Source: an uncultured Saprospiraceae bacterium | Lineage (GTDB): Bacteria > Bacteroidota > Bacteroidia > Chitinophagales > Saprospiraceae | DNA: 5,618 nt | Reading direction: 5' to 3' | NCBI GenBank assembly: GCA_937959095.1 | Contig: CALGLY010000090.1 | Span: 1-5,618, forward strand | Part shown: positions 4,939 to 5,618 of the stretch, piece by piece | Layout of the letters: each line of letters starts with the position of its first letter | How positions within the stretch are numbered: the first letter of the stretch is position 1 | Notes under the pieces: generated by a model | What the model saw: only the letters and a program-made list of their open reading frames with translations | Databases searched by the model: none | What the model was told of the DNA's origin: nothing | Program-made: the position numbers and the translations under genes

Positions 4939-5618
4939 ATGAAAACCTTAGTAACAATTGTACTCTGGTTACTTTTAGCCCTAAATATGATGGCACAGGA
5001 TATGCCTACATCGGCTGATTTACCTGATGTTTTGGTGCATGAAAATCGTATCGAAACGCCTTTCTCAGAGTCGTCTCGTACAATCAATATTATCACCAGA
5101 GAGCAGATAGCGGCTGCGCCTGTGGTGAGTGTGGCAGAACTATTGCACTATGTTTCGGGCGTAGATATTCGGCAGCGTGGCGCACATGGCGTACAAGCAG
5201 ATGTGAGTATACGTGGCGGCACCTTCGATCAGGTTTTGATATTGATAAATGGCATCAAAATGAGTGATCCTCAAACAGGGCATCACTCCTTGAATTTGCC
5301 TGTGGATATTAGCAATATTGAGCGCATTGAAATCCTGAAAGGACCAGGTGCGCGCATTTATGGACAAAATGCCTTTGCAGGAGCAATCAATATCATCACG
5401 AAAACATCTGAAGAACGCTTCACACAAGTAAGCGTACAAGGCGGACAACATGCCCTTTTTGGCGCACGGGTAGCCACCTCTTTGCCTACGGAAAACTCAA
5501 GTCACTTCCTATCCATAGCGCGCGACCAATCGGAAGGTTATAAGTACAATACCGATTACGAAATCACGAATGCATTCTACCAATCGAATTTTGATTTAGG
5601 AAATAATGAACTGAGTTT
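4939..5618 (+). CDS. BtuB-like TonB-dependent receptor, N-terminal part
   Basis: The gene runs off the right edge; 226 residues are visible. A signal peptide (MKTLVTIVLWLLLALNMMAQ, cleavage near residue 20) is followed by a possible TonB box around DLPDVLVHE (27-35). The plug domain follows (about 36-155): TINIITREQI, VAELLHYVSGVDIRQRG, SIRGGTFDQVLILINGIKM (90-108), then IERIEILKGPGARIYGQNAF and GAINIITK (148-155). The first barrel strands follow with the QGGQHALFGARVATSL segment. The plug resembles the BtuB branch of outer-membrane receptors, which import cobalamin or related ligands using TonB energy. There is no N-terminal carboxypeptidase-like domain, unlike SusC-type receptors. The ligand is uncertain because most of the barrel is missing and no cobalamin riboswitch is visible upstream. 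The ATG at 4939 is chosen for the signal peptide and lies about 85 nt after the predicted transcription start. Confidence 0.93.
   Translation, partial: MKTLVTIVLWLLLALNMMAQDMPTSADLPDVLVHENRIETPFSESSRTINIITREQIAAAPVVSVAELLHYVSGVDIRQRGAHGVQADVSIRGGTFDQVLILINGIKMSDPQTGHHSLNLPVDISNIERIEILKGPGARIYGQNAFAGAINIITKTSEERFTQVSVQGGQHALFGARVATSLPTENSSHFLSIARDQSEGYKYNTDYEITNAFYQSNFDLGNNELS

Overview
The window reads as chromosomal DNA of a Bacteroidota bacterium. The evidence is a close match to the phylum's unusual promoter (TTTG-N19-TACTTTTG, 4816-4846), start codons without clear Shine-Dalgarno sequences, a NadR that lacks the HTH domain, and two lipoproteins, one of a family I know only from Bacteroidota. 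A more exact placement (for example Saprospirales or Cytophagales) cannot be made from the sequence alone.

Layout. (1) 1-309 (+): C-terminal part of a hotdog-fold PaaI-type thioesterase, cut by the window edge. (2) 310-611: a 302-bp gap between convergent genes, largely filled by a 140-bp nested palindromic element (387-526) with REP/MITE-like architecture. (3) 612-2126 (-): an exported M20-family metallopeptidase. (4) 2185-3162 (-): a two-domain NadR (NMN adenylyltransferase plus ribosylnicotinamide kinase), 58 bp upstream of the peptidase on the same strand and possibly co-transcribed with it. (5) 3245-3595 (+): a small unrecognised lipoprotein, divergent from nadR. (6) 3596-3674: the gap between two convergent stop codons, filled by a symmetric array of AATG/CATT tetramers at a strict 8-bp period. 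(7) 3673-4581 (-): a lipoprotein of the family that databases often mislabel 'septum formation inhibitor Maf'. (8) 4582-4938: a 357-bp divergent regulatory region. (9) 4939 to the window end (+): signal peptide, plug and first barrel residues of a BtuB-like TonB-dependent outer-membrane receptor.

Most of the genes are housekeeping or cell-envelope functions that do not obviously form one pathway. NadR makes NAD from nicotinamide riboside or NMN inside the cell. The peptidase, both lipoproteins and the receptor act in the periplasm or outer membrane. I see no defence system, CRISPR array, integrase, tRNA or rRNA. The least explained signals are non-coding: the 8-bp-phased palindromic array at 3596-3674, the nested four-core palindrome at 387-526, and the palindromes around the receptor promoter.
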